A stretch of DNA of 64,000 nt from NCBI GenBank assembly GCA_038503065.1, contig JBCAMK010000014.1:620001-684000 (forward strand), written 5' to 3'. Of this stretch, positions 1-10,511 are shown one piece after another. The notes beneath the pieces were generated by a model. It was not told the origin of the DNA and ran no database searches. It worked only from the letters and a program-made list of their open reading frames with translations. Position numbers and translations under genes: made by a program. The stretch comes from Paragyromitra xinjiangensis. Its lineage: Eukaryota > Ascomycota > Pezizomycetes > Pezizales > Discinaceae. The number at the start of each line of letters is the position of its first letter. Positions within the stretch are counted from its first letter, which is position 1.

Positions 1-1672
1 TGGCTACCAGCCAGTGATCCACGCCCGAAATTATCCTCGGACAAAGAGATAAAAAAATTAAGCGGGGGGTTCCTAATTGTGAGTGGAAACAGAGGAACAG
101 ATAAGCGTAGCGGCCACCCAGTGATAGTGGTCCAAAACCTCATAGATTTGGAACTCTCTCCGTGTGTATGGTTAAAAGCGTCACGTTAGCACAGGGCTTC
201 AATGACCGCGGCTGTTGGGAGAGATTTTCAAACGACCTCCCCAGATTGATACTAGCCGTGATAGGAGCTGTGAGCAGGGGTCTCTCAGGAAAAATTCACT
301 TTATAATTAGGCCATGTGTCGAAGGGTTGCTACTCCCCCGATCTCTTCTAGCTAGGAACCGGTGTAAATATTAGCAAAAGTAGCACTATTATTCCCACGT
401 ACTCGGTTACTGTGCTATAGGTTGTAGGCCAACGAGGCAAGGAGTCAGCCTCAGCCACCAGGCTGAGACCGTTACTGAAGGCGAGTGATTTATTTAAGGA
501 CGCGAGATAACTTGCCAAGCACCAAGCCAAGGCATTCTACGAAGTTCAACAAGTGAACCTTGGATACGAAAAGCATGTCCTGCAACTCCGACCACTACGA
601 ATAAATACTAAAGTTTAGAGTTTACCAGAGCCTATTACTAGATATCCGAAAGGTGATCTCTCTAGGGCTTGGAATATGTACTGCATTTCTTCACGCGCGT
701 CTATGACGAGTCAGCGGAAGCAGCGTCGTCATCAGCCCTTCCAAACAAAATCTTTACCAACAAACCACCGGGACTTCCGTAACTACATCTCCTCGGGGGG
801 TTGTTGCCTGTTATGTGTTTGAGGACAGATGTTATTGATAGTAGACATTGTATTACAAGGATTTCCACACCCCACGATGCATCACCCGAGCCCCACTTCA
901 CCCCGTATCGGTACGTTTTCGATAAGCACATTTCATACCGCAACTATGTATCCAACTTCTTCCGTCAACTCCACCCGAATACTGAGGACTTCTGGAATCC
1001 TTATATGATTTCTTCCGGCACATACAAGGCCATAGTTGTAGAACACTTTATGCGAGATTGAGGTGCAAGGTCAACCCAAGGTACAGTAAGATCCAGCCCT
1101 TTAAATTGAGACGAGATCCATATCTACTACCGTCTAAACGCTATCAAGGCCATGATCAAATCAGGCTCTTGTAATAGGTAGATTGCGACTGAAGGGTTAT
1201 GCAGGAGTTCGGGAACGGTGAGGAAGTTCAGAGGGTTGGTCCGAGACTCCGAAAGGGGGCCCAGGGGATCGGATCAGTGTGGTCCCAAACGGGGTTTGTT
1301 CGACAATGCGTAGAAGGGTCCAGGGATATTAAGTAGGTATCGTCAAATGGGAGGAGAGCTGAGGGAGGTTACGCGGGGCGGAGCTGCAGTTCTTGGCGCA
1401 GAGCTTCTTGGAAAGAGGGACCGTTTGAACGAACGAAAGAACATCATTCAGCGGATCTCAGGCAGACAGAGCCGCCCTCATTGAAAACACTGCGAGAGAG
1501 TGAAGCTTACACCACTGACAACCCCCCCCCCTCCTTCCTCACCCCCCCTCGATCCAATTAACCACCCCACCACCAACACAACAACAACAACCACCAAATA
1601 GTCCAATCATCCACCACCACTACTACGACGCACACTCTCTTCTATATATATTCCTCCTCATCCCTCCCTCAA
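1..1672. other. gene-free leader region
   Basis: I see no convincing gene here. Short open frames exist on both strands around 160-375 and 700-1060 but show no family features. The last 170 bases are strongly pyrimidine/A-C rich (long C runs near 1520-1550, CCA/ACA-rich tract to about 1620), which is typical of fungal promoters and 5' leaders, and belong to the following DIL-domain gene. Confidence 0.6.
1643..1650 (+). promoter_or_regulatory. TATA-like element ahead of the DIL-domain gene
   Basis: The octamer TATATATA lies 23 bases before the ATG at 1673, after a CT/CA-rich tract. It could be a TATA box, but the very short distance to the start codon would imply an almost leaderless mRNA, so it may be incidental. 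Confidence 0.25.
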
Positions 1673-4549
1673 ATGGACCTGGGAGACCCGCACGACGGCT
1701 TCGACATCGGGACGAAACGCCCCCGCGTACTTCCCCCAGATCTTCCCAAGTCATTAGACGACCGTCGCCGAACACCTCCTCTCACCACCGAGACTGAAGT
1801 CTACGACGCCTGGCAAGGTGGGATGACCTCCGCGAAGCCCTCCCCGTATTCCCGGGAATTCTACCTCCCACAGCATTCTCCTCCTGCCCTTCACAATGAT
1901 GACTATTATTTTACTACTCCCCCCACTTCCACCTCTTCTTCTTTTTCTTCTCCCGACGATGCCAGACGCACGCCCAGGAAACTAGTTATGAGCAATAATA
2001 ATACTAACGGAGGAATGGTGCCTCATTTCCGCCTTACAGGAGAGCCGCAATTCATCACCGCGCCAGTACCTGCACGGTTAAATTTCAACCTCGACCCGGA
2101 CTTCCGTGACGAAGACGACGATGTGAAAGGGATTGCTGACAGCGACACTCGATTGGTGTCTATGCTCGCTGCACAAGCAGCGTTCAACGATGGAAGCGGG
2201 CTGGAAGACGAGGATGAGGTTTCTGGGAGCTCAAAGCTGTCAGATAAGGAGAAAACGGAGCATTTACAACGAGCATTAAACATGGCGGCTAGCAACGGGG
2301 ATGAAGCGAAGGTGAAAAGGATATTGGAGGGGAAGGCAAAGAAATATGTTGATGTCAACGCTCCAGACGAAGAGGGGACAAGCCCGTTGATATATGCGAG
2401 CTGCTTCGTAAGTCTCTGCTTTTCAATGTTCGGATAATTGGCCTGCACTACGCTACGGGAGGAAAAAGGGGAATATGGGCTGAGTCTTTGCTTGTTGCGC
2501 CGTGGGTTTTGCGATAGGGACATGAAGACGTTGTTTCTGCGCTTCTCAAGGCTGGTGCGAATGTAGACCAGCAGGATCGACACCAGTGGAGCTCGTTAAT
2601 GTGGGCTATGACAAACCGCCATAAGGGGATTGCGAAACTATTATTAGACCATGGGGCATCACCGGAAATCAGGAGTTCCTCGGGGAGAACAGCGTTCGAT
2701 TTTATGCCGCCAGATAGTGAGCTTTCAGATTATTTACATGAGAGCGGGTATATAGGCTCTGCGGGTGTCAGCGATGATTTCTACGATACAGGTTTAGCAC
2801 AGGACCGATTTGAGGAAGAGATGGCGGAAAATGAGCTAAAGCGACGGATGATGATGGAGAGCGCAATTAACCTAGAGGTGGACTTGTCAAGTTTAGGGTT
2901 GGACGAGCAACAGGAGGTGAATTCCCGGATATCCGGATCTTGACCTCAGGGCCTGGCTGACTTTTGGATAGTTACCAGAGGAAGAGGAAGAGGAAGAAGG
3001 TCAAGAGTTTGTATGGGATCGCTGTTTAAATGACCAAATGTTCGTCTTCCAAGAACACGAACTTAATCGCATGCTCGATGTCGTAATCACCAATATGCTC
3101 CCGCAGCGCTCCCCTTCACAGAAGCCCGTCCCTGCTAATGTTCTCTTTCTCTCTGCCCGCTACGCCCATTATCATAGCTCGCAGGAGCTACTTTCTCGTC
3201 TGCTCCTTTCTGCCATGGAAAAGATTAACAACGTTGTAGAACGGCATCAGTGGGATATGACGATCCTAGCGTTCTGGATCAGTAATGCTACCCTCCTTCT
3301 TCATTACTTGAAGAAAGACGCGGGTCTAGTTGGCGCGACAATAAACTTCCAGCAGCAACTGAGCGAGCTGATAAATGAAATCTTCATCCTCATCATCCGT
3401 GACGCAGAACGACGGATGGACCGTGTACTAGACCAGGCCATGCTCGACCATGAGACTATCCCGGGCTTCGAGGATGTGCATTTCCAAAATGAATGGCGGC
3501 TATTCAAAACGAAGCGAAAATCCCCCGAGCCAGCAGGTGAACGACGCTTCCGCCCACCATCCCCGAAACAGCGCGCGAAGCCGTCCCCGAGAAACATCAC
3601 ATCTCTGCTATCCTCAACACTCTTCGTCCTCGACCTCTATGACATCCACTCTGTCATTATCTCCCAAGTTCTCGGACAGCTTTTCTACTGGCTCGGCGCT
3701 GAGCTCTTCAACCGCATCATGTCCAATCGGAAATATCTTGCGCGCACAAAGGCGATGCAAATCCGACTCAATGTCTCCACCCTCGAGGATTGGGCACGCG
3801 CCAACAACCGCCAGCCGGAACACTACGAATCAGGCTCTCTCACAACCTCTGGCGAAAACGTCATTGAAGCCGCACGACGCCATCTAGTCCCCGTGGTCCA
3901 ACTTCTACAGTGGTTACAATGTTTTACCTCCCTCGGCGAGGACTTTGGCGCGCTGGAGGGTACGATGCAGCAGCTAACGAGGCTAAATCCGCAGCAGTTA
4001 CTACATGCAACAAAGAATTACCGCCCTGAGGTTGGCGAAAAGACCCTGAATAGAGAAGGGATGAAGTTTCTCGTAGGGCTAAACATGTCCTTCCTCGACT
4101 CCAAAGCACGGCGCAAATCTCGTTCCGTGTCCGTTTCCACCACTAATACCCCTACTACACGCTCACTCAATCCGACACCTACAACACCCACTTCACGAAG
4201 TGCTGTTTCTCCGTCATCATTCAAGACCTCCTCACCCCTACCAGCACCGTCCATAACAACTACATCCCCGGGCGGCTTCTCATTCAAGGAGGAGGAACAG
4301 GAAGAAGATAACAACGCACCAGAAAATTTACTACTGGACCCGGCGTTGATGCTACCGTTCAGTTTACCAACAAGCACGGATATGTTATTGAGCTACGGCG
4401 CAGGACTGGGTGGGACGAATAGGGAGAGGGAGAAGAAATATCAGCCGAGCGTGCCACCCGAATACCTGGAAAAGTTAAATTTTAGCCAAGGCCAGGGGCG
4501 GAACGGTGGAGGGAGCACTTTTTCGGGGTGGCAGGAAGATGAGGATTGA
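1673..4549 (+). CDS. ankyrin-repeat and DIL (dilute) domain protein
   Basis: Exons 1673-2407, 2518-2916 and 2972-4549 join in frame (introns 110 and 55 nt, GTAAGT and GTGAAT donors) to give 903 residues. The N-terminal 200 residues are low-complexity (P/S/T-rich). Ankyrin repeats follow at about 200-310: the first intron interrupts one (ASCF / GHEDVVSALLKAGAN), and the next reads MTNRHKGIAKLLLDHGASPE. An acidic run (LPEEEEEEEG) leads into a long helical domain at about 400-720, starting FQEHELNRMLDVVITNMLP, with the features of a DIL domain, the cargo-binding fold of class V myosins. No motor is present. The Ser/Thr/Pro-rich tail is probably disordered. Fungi have a known family of single-copy ankyrin + DIL proteins whose role is poorly defined; a link to actin or vesicle cargo is inferred from the domain alone. 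The start has no in-frame competitor upstream. Confidence 0.9.
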
Positions 4550-5989
4550 AATGGAGGAATGAAGTAGAAGGGTAGAAGGGCAGAAAGAGGCACAGACGTG
4601 AAAAGCGAACTGTACTAGCTTTCTTGTTTTTATTTTTTTCCTCTCTTTGTATGTTTCTAGTGGGTTGGAAAAAGACTGTTATTGGTTCTTCGTCCCTTTT
4701 ATTTCATTTATCTTCCAGACCATTTTTCCTAATTCTCCCTTTTTCGCTTTCTAGGCATCCATATATTTCTTTCTTCGGAGTGGACTTGGACTGGCTGTTA
4801 TTGCATCCGTTCGCTGGTGTTTGAGTTCTAAACACGGGTATGAATTGATTAATCACGATTAGAGTTCATTGATCGCGTTGCAGTACGTCTAGAATATATT
4901 AGAAACCGGGGAATCAGCTTCTGGGGAGAATAGTACCTGACGGTTATATGGCATAGAATACCAGATTTTTTTCAAATGTAAACACTCGAGTGATAGCGTG
5001 TGATATCAAAGCGTTCTCGTGTCAAAACATACAGTATCACTCGAGATCGGCATAAAATTGCCAAGCCACATGGTTACAAACCCTTGTTTGGCAAGCCACC
5101 TACCTGCCTAGGATCCGATGACACTCAGCGCTGGCAGAGATGGGTCTGCTAAAATCGCTAGTATATCAGCATATAAGAAACCCCATGACTCTAGTCCACA
5201 GGTTCCCGTCAGATGCTCTAGCTTCATAACACCCCAAAATTCCTGAGCGAACTTAATTCCGAAAAACGATGTCTGCCTGGACTTTACCATTAAGAGGCCA
5301 TTGCTTCTACAAAGCATCATCATACACACTCGACCCTAGTGTTTCAGTTCCGAGGGACCAACTAGGCATCTATGAAAAAGCATTTAATTGTCGCTGTCCT
5401 TATTTCACATTCTTTGACCGCAAACTCCCCACTCTGTCTTACATCTCCTCACAGCAACTCAAAAATATCAAAGGGGCAAGAATACTTATTACAAAAGTAC
5501 AGACTGGCCCTCTTGCCGTTTTTCTATATCTTCCCTCTACCCAGTCTAGCTAGTCGTCCCCACAACCTTCCTTACCTTCACTCCCCGATCTCCAGTCAAG
5601 ACTTATTGCTCCCCTTCTAATAACGTTGAGCGGAAATTTTGCGGAGAATATGGAACTACATTTACCTACTGGGCGCAGGATAGGGCGCAGAAGTTGGACT
5701 ATATAGACGTGCATTGCGACTCTGTTCGAAGAGAATTTGGCAAGATTGTCAGAGATAGAAGGGATGTAGCCGAAGGATCACCTGTGGCGGGATAGCGGGG
5801 TTGGATGGGTAGAGTACGGGATTTGGATCTGGTAGAATGGAATGTAACGGCATATAGATAGTATCATAGAGAGAGCTCAAGGGTAGGCTTCTCTGATAAC
5901 TAAAGAAGTAAATTGACACCCGTTTAGATAAATGACACTCAGCCAAAAGACATATCCCTGTGGCAGCGTCTGGTCAGCCCGGCTATCCC

Positions 5990-6440
5990 ATTGTTTGGTG
6001 CTGCTCAAGTTTCATCACCTAACGCTGAGACCATAGAACTCTATTCATGTGATTCAGAGAATTACAAGGGACCTATAATCATCGGTACAGAAAATAGATA
6101 TACTGTGATGACGGCAATGGTAATGGCGTTGCCAGTTAAAGGTGACGTAGTCTCGTGCCCAGCCCCATACACGCAGCTTGCTGCGTACCGTAGGCTGCGC
6201 AGTGGGGCTGGGCACGAGACTAACGGTGACGGGGATTTCACCGACAGTATTACCAATGGAAATGCCTATAGGACTAAGCAGGCTAAAAAGTACCTACGCC
6301 GTCAGCCTACGAAGGAATGGTCGAGTGGTTAGCATCTTATGCTAATATGTGATAAGACAACTCCAATAAGCTAGTAGCTAACTACCCCCGTTCTGACGGG
6401 GTAATGTGCTTTTGTTTTGATGGTCAAGTTTGTTTATTCA
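5990..6440 (+). repeat. composite dispersed repeat, copy A: hairpin plus tRNA-like module
   Basis: A perfect 20-bp inverted repeat (arms 6148-6167 and 6203-6222, beginning TAGTCTCGTGCCC) is flanked by a direct GGTGACG at 6141-6147 and 6225-6231. About 95 bases later comes a tRNA-like module at 6311-6410: a box A-like TGGTCGAGTGG (6318-6328), an anticodon-like stem TCTTAT/ATAAGA (6335-6340 with 6352-6357) with an oversized 11-nt loop, and a T-arm-like CCCCG-TTCTGA-CGGGG (6386-6401). No matching acceptor stem is visible, so this is not a working tRNA gene. A T-rich tail follows to about 6440. Related sequence in the same order recurs near 29340-29700 and 46083-46650. A tRNA-derived SINE or its relic is the simplest reading. 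Confidence 0.65.
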
Positions 6441-8088
6441 ATTCACTGCAGGTTCATTCTTTTCTTATTCAATATCTAATACGTTACACGTCTAATGGAT
6501 AGCGCGTGATCGCCAATAGCCCCGCCAACCATGATCTCTTTTTCACCTAAAGCAATAAAGCAAAGAAACTAAGGCAACTAGAACCAAGTGTACTCATGGG
6601 AAGTCATAGAAGTGTTGCTATTCTCCGGGGATAGGCAGTTAGACATTTGGTTATAGATTTCGACTGCGGATCTATCACGAGTGATTTTCGGTGATCTGTA
6701 TTAGCACGGCTCGGAGGCGATTTTGAGGTCCTAGTTTCTAATATTTCTAATATTTCCGCCGTGGGGAGCTCGGGCCTGCAGCCATATTGAACAATAATGA
6801 ATTGATCTTCCTTCGAAATCTTTCCCTCTTAGAAATTGGAACTCTAACACTTTGCACAAAACCGCCGCTCTTTAGACTTCGTAGCCCTTGATCGAATACC
6901 ACGCCTTTGCTTAGTAAATTATACCAGTAACATTTTAGCTTTTGGTAGATTCACCTTCTTTCTATTTACGTATCCTCGTACCCTCGCATCGTAAAATTGA
7001 CAGTATCAGGATAATGGATGAAGGCCTAGTGCCAGGCCTCCCTAAATACTAACATTTCTTCGACGTAACAGAAGATAGTCTTTGTCACTTTTATTTCCCC
7101 TCCGCCATCGCCACCATGGATCTTTCAAGAAGTTAAGTTTTTGGTCACTGTAGATGCAATAAAATCCGCGTTTTTCACCACCCCCACCTGCATCCACAGG
7201 TGTGACTATAAATAAGGAAGGCGACCATTACCGAGAAAACTCAGGACTACAATCCGTATTTTCCAGCCGCCCGCCCTATTGCATTCATACTATATGACAA
7301 ATGTCAACGGCGCATTCAATTTATCCGTGGAATGGCCTTTAATTTTGGTTAATGCCTAGTAGGCTTTTCGAACTAGATTAGCGGATTGGGGTAGCAAATT
7401 CGATCGAGTCCACTCACCTCCGAAAGGGGCAAAATAAACTGCACGGTGTTATCATAGCTAGCTTTCACAATTTCCGAGAGTTACCAATTATTGGTATCTA
7501 ATTATGTTCTAGCCTCTATATTAGACATCCCCTGTCGATGAACCCCAGGTCTAGCTAGGACAAAAGTTTATTTACCAGTTCTTACCGGCCAGGCGCTTGA
7601 CTAAGAGTGTCATTTTCCTTGCTATATTAACCTCTGATCCATAGAGTTGTGAATTTTTTCCCTTAATAAATCGGGAAATTAGGATGATGTATGTTGAATG
7701 CATAGTATGTTGCCTCCCTGCTACTCTCCGAAATCGTAATATCCTGACCGGAAATAATTCTTGTATGGGTGTCCCAATTAATGTCTCTTTATGGGACCAA
7801 CGAAATTCTAATCTCCAACTGATCAAGAATTGCCAATGCTCTTTGTTTCGACGTGGTTGGTGGTTCAGAACCAACGGAAATGACATTCTACTGGTGTACC
7901 CTCCTCCTAAAGGCCAAGATATTCGTAAAATGTCACTAACAGAATATAAAGGCTTTCCAAATAGAACCAGCGTACTTGGGCAAATCACAGATGTTACTAA
8001 ATGATAAGCCATCTATGGTGCTGAAGTGAGCTGAAGTCGGATTATTTATAGAATAAAGTCTCGTCATCATACAGGAACCTCCACGTTG

Positions 8089-8902
8089 CTACATGGATCT
8101 GGCATGCAAGGGCGATAATGCCAGTGAATGAGCCAGCTGTAGTACTATAACAGATAACAGGAACGATAGTCTTGATTTCTCCAGAACGCTAGCCATCGCA
8201 AAATTAGTTGATCTCATGACATCAACCGGCCTCTTATAAGAATATCAGGTTGCGACCGACTGGTGGGCTAGTGATCGCTTACTGTACCAGAGCAAGTAGC
8301 AACAGCAAGACAATAGTGTGAACTAGTCTCTAACCGTGAATGAGATACGTGGCTGTCGGTAAGTGATAAAGTTCTTACTGTGCTGGAATGTGGGTTCTCC
8401 AGTAAACCCTTCTAGAACACTTAATAGCTCGGGAAAAGTGCATCTCGTACAGGTTATGGTTCCTTGTGTGGGTTAGTCGGTTGACATACTTAGATACATG
8501 TACCGTTGAGCAGGAGGCTGCTTACTGTGCTTGAGCACGGGATCATCGAGAAACTCTTTTGGAGCAAAAGGTACCACGGCAACAGCATCCCGCTTCATGT
8601 CCTAATCCAGGTTTTCTTGCTATTGAGTTAGTAACACGATATCTGAATGTTATTGAGCAGTACTTACTGCCCTGAGATATGGTTTAGGCTTTCGGTGCTT
8701 TTTCTCGCGAAATGACCCACTGGTGTTCTAGAGCTTTCCCAAATAGGGTCAGCGATGGAGGTAGATGCTATTGATGGAGAGACTACACGTACCTACGACT
8801 CGCCGGCTTGGTTCATGATCAACCTGGTTAACAGGAAGACTGGAGTTGAAGCTTGGAGCTAACGATTTAACGGCAAAATGACTGATATTAATGGAAATAT
8901 CA
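8089..8902 (-). other. candidate multi-exon gene (unrecognised) or decayed gene
   Basis: Reading the minus strand, four CAGTAAG splice-donor-like words occur at 8664-8670, 8522-8528, 8375-8381 and 8279-8285. Candidate exons 8902-8797, 8727-8668, 8601-8526, 8462-8379, 8322-8283 and 8188-8089 join with GT-AG ends and stay open to a TAG at 8089. Two introns carry very good branch sites: CTGAC about 20 nt before the acceptor at 8728, and a full TACTAAC about 25 nt before the acceptor at 8602. A GACTAAC lies before the one at 8463. Intron sizes (69, 66, 63, 56, 94 nt) suit this genome. The exons are short, alternative acceptors also give open frames, no start codon is fixed, and the predicted peptide matches no family I know. 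Treat it as a hypothesis. Confidence 0.22.
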
Positions 8903-9980
8903 CTGCTTTAAAGGATTCTAGATAGTTTTCTGAGTGAAGTCAGATTATCAGACGAGGTTCAACCCCAAGGTGGCGGATGTCAAAGTTTGTGCGACCGATC
9001 ACTCAACCTGCGCTGACCCCCACACGCCAGGAAGGTGACACCACAAAGCTTGACCCTCAGCCGGTCCTTTACGCCCAGTAACTCGGGTACTGAAAATAGT
9101 AATATTTATTACTTCCAAAGCAAAGAAAAGTATTCGTGCAAAGGCTGCGCTCTAATCACCTGCCATGTAGTCAGTCGCATTGCGCGGGGCATTGTTCCCT
9201 CTGATTTCTTCAGTAGGGTGAGACGCTGCTTACGACGACACCCCTCGTCAGGGCGGATAAATCCGCTCGTACAAGATGGAGAACCCCAGATACCATTTTC
9301 AGGGCGGCTTAGGATGGCAGAGGAGGAGAAGCTGTTTTATACGATAAGTTTCTGCAGGATGAGTACGTAGTACATACAATGATTCATGGATCTGCGAAAT
9401 GGCAATGAAATAACAATAGTAATAATAGCACACCACTTGGAAGGAAAGCTCCAAGATGCATCTCAGGCTAGCAGCTGCGATCCTATGAATCTTGACATTT
9501 ACCCCCAGTCTGGGAAAGAGAAAGTAAAAAAAAGCCCACAGACGCAATGGCGCCCAGGCTTCCCAAAGTGTCTCACACGGCCCCATCAAGAACGTCGACA
9601 GACCTGTTTTGAGGTCTGGACAGGTCGGCCAGTCCATTTTGGGAAGGCAGGGGCCGTGCCCTGGCTTCCGGGGATTCGGCGCTATTCCGCTTTGGGCGGG
9701 TGTCTTGCATGTAGGTGGGGAAGAAGGCAGATTTAAATTGCGATTCCCGGCAGAGTGGACCGGTGTCACGGCGAGAGTGAGAAAGGGGAGAGGGTATGTA
9801 GAGCAGGTAGGCAATGGGAGGGGCAGACAGACAAAAAGACAGAGGGGGCAGATGACAGGCAGGCACAGGGCAAAGAACAGAAGGAAAATCATCATCTCGC
9901 TCCTTGCACATGAGCTGCTTGGCTCTCAGCATTCACATTGTCAGCAAGCATTCCCGTCGATCAAGTCTTGTTTTTCTTTT

Positions 9981-10004
9981 TTATTCTTATTCTTATTCTT
10001 ATTC
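9981..10004. repeat. TTATTC microsatellite
   Basis: About four copies of a TTATTC unit within a T-rich tract, in the promoter or leader of the TBC gene. Confidence 0.8.
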
Positions 10005-10280
10005 CCTTAATTTTAATCTCAGATCAGAGAAAGGAAGATCGTGTATCGACTTTACTGGGTGAAGAGGCAGTGGTACACAACTGGTGATCTACGAGCAGCC
10101 AAGGCATTTCATCCAAGCTATCCATATTAACAACAATTGGATACATCCCATCACCAGAGCCTGTGGAGGAGACGTGACTTGCAGCAGACAGAAACCCTGA
10201 CTGACCCAAGAAAGTGACCTCTAAGCTTCACCAGAAATCCATCAAAAACCCCTCCCATCGTCGGTTCTTCACTGTTCATC

Positions 10281-10281
10281 C

Positions 10282-10313
<32 letters not shown>
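10281..10313. repeat. CTGT tetranucleotide microsatellite
   Basis: Eight uninterrupted CTGT units. The repeat lies about 200 bases before the TBC gene start codon, probably in its 5' leader, and is likely to vary in length between strains. Confidence 0.9.
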
Positions 10314-10511
10314 ACTTTCTTCTCGCTATCTGAAGAGGGTCGCTGTTGATCATCGCCTTCCTCTCTCGCTCACAGTTTACCCTGGACCAAACTTCCAAGA
10401 GTCACTTGCTCACCACCCCCGAACACCAACATCACACAACTACCAACTGCCAAAGGAACCGCACCACCACCCCAACCAACCAAGTAGCCAACAGCCAACC
10501 AACAACCCGCC

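Larger units (their letters stand above)
4550..10511. other. 6-kb intergenic region with one dispersed repeat and no firm gene
   Basis: Downstream of the DIL gene the DNA lacks any frame I can assign to a family. It holds the composite repeat copy at about 5990-6440 and a candidate spliced frame on the minus strand at 8089-8902 (both listed separately). Overlapping open frames on both strands lie at 7572-8012; neither is recognisable. An 11-bp inverted pair (CTCGAGTGATA at 4987-4997 and its complement at 5034-5044) is also present. From about 9900 the sequence turns T/C- and A/C-rich and becomes the leader of the TBC gene. Confidence 0.55.

Noticed and set aside
6311..6410. Functional tRNA-Ser/Leu gene in copy A
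   Set aside because: D-, anticodon- and T-arm-like parts are present, but there is no paired acceptor stem, the anticodon-like loop has 11 bases, and the T-loop lacks the TTCRANY consensus.
7572..8012. Overlapping 146-residue minus-strand and 106-residue plus-strand open frames
   Set aside because: Both strands are open over the same DNA, there is no family similarity that I recognise, no good start context and no supporting splice sites. At most one could be real, and nothing decides between them.
9299..10010. Overlapping frames of 198 and 119 residues (minus) and 116 and 133 residues (plus)
   Set aside because: Mutual shadows in a purine/pyrimidine-skewed promoter region, with no family motifs.
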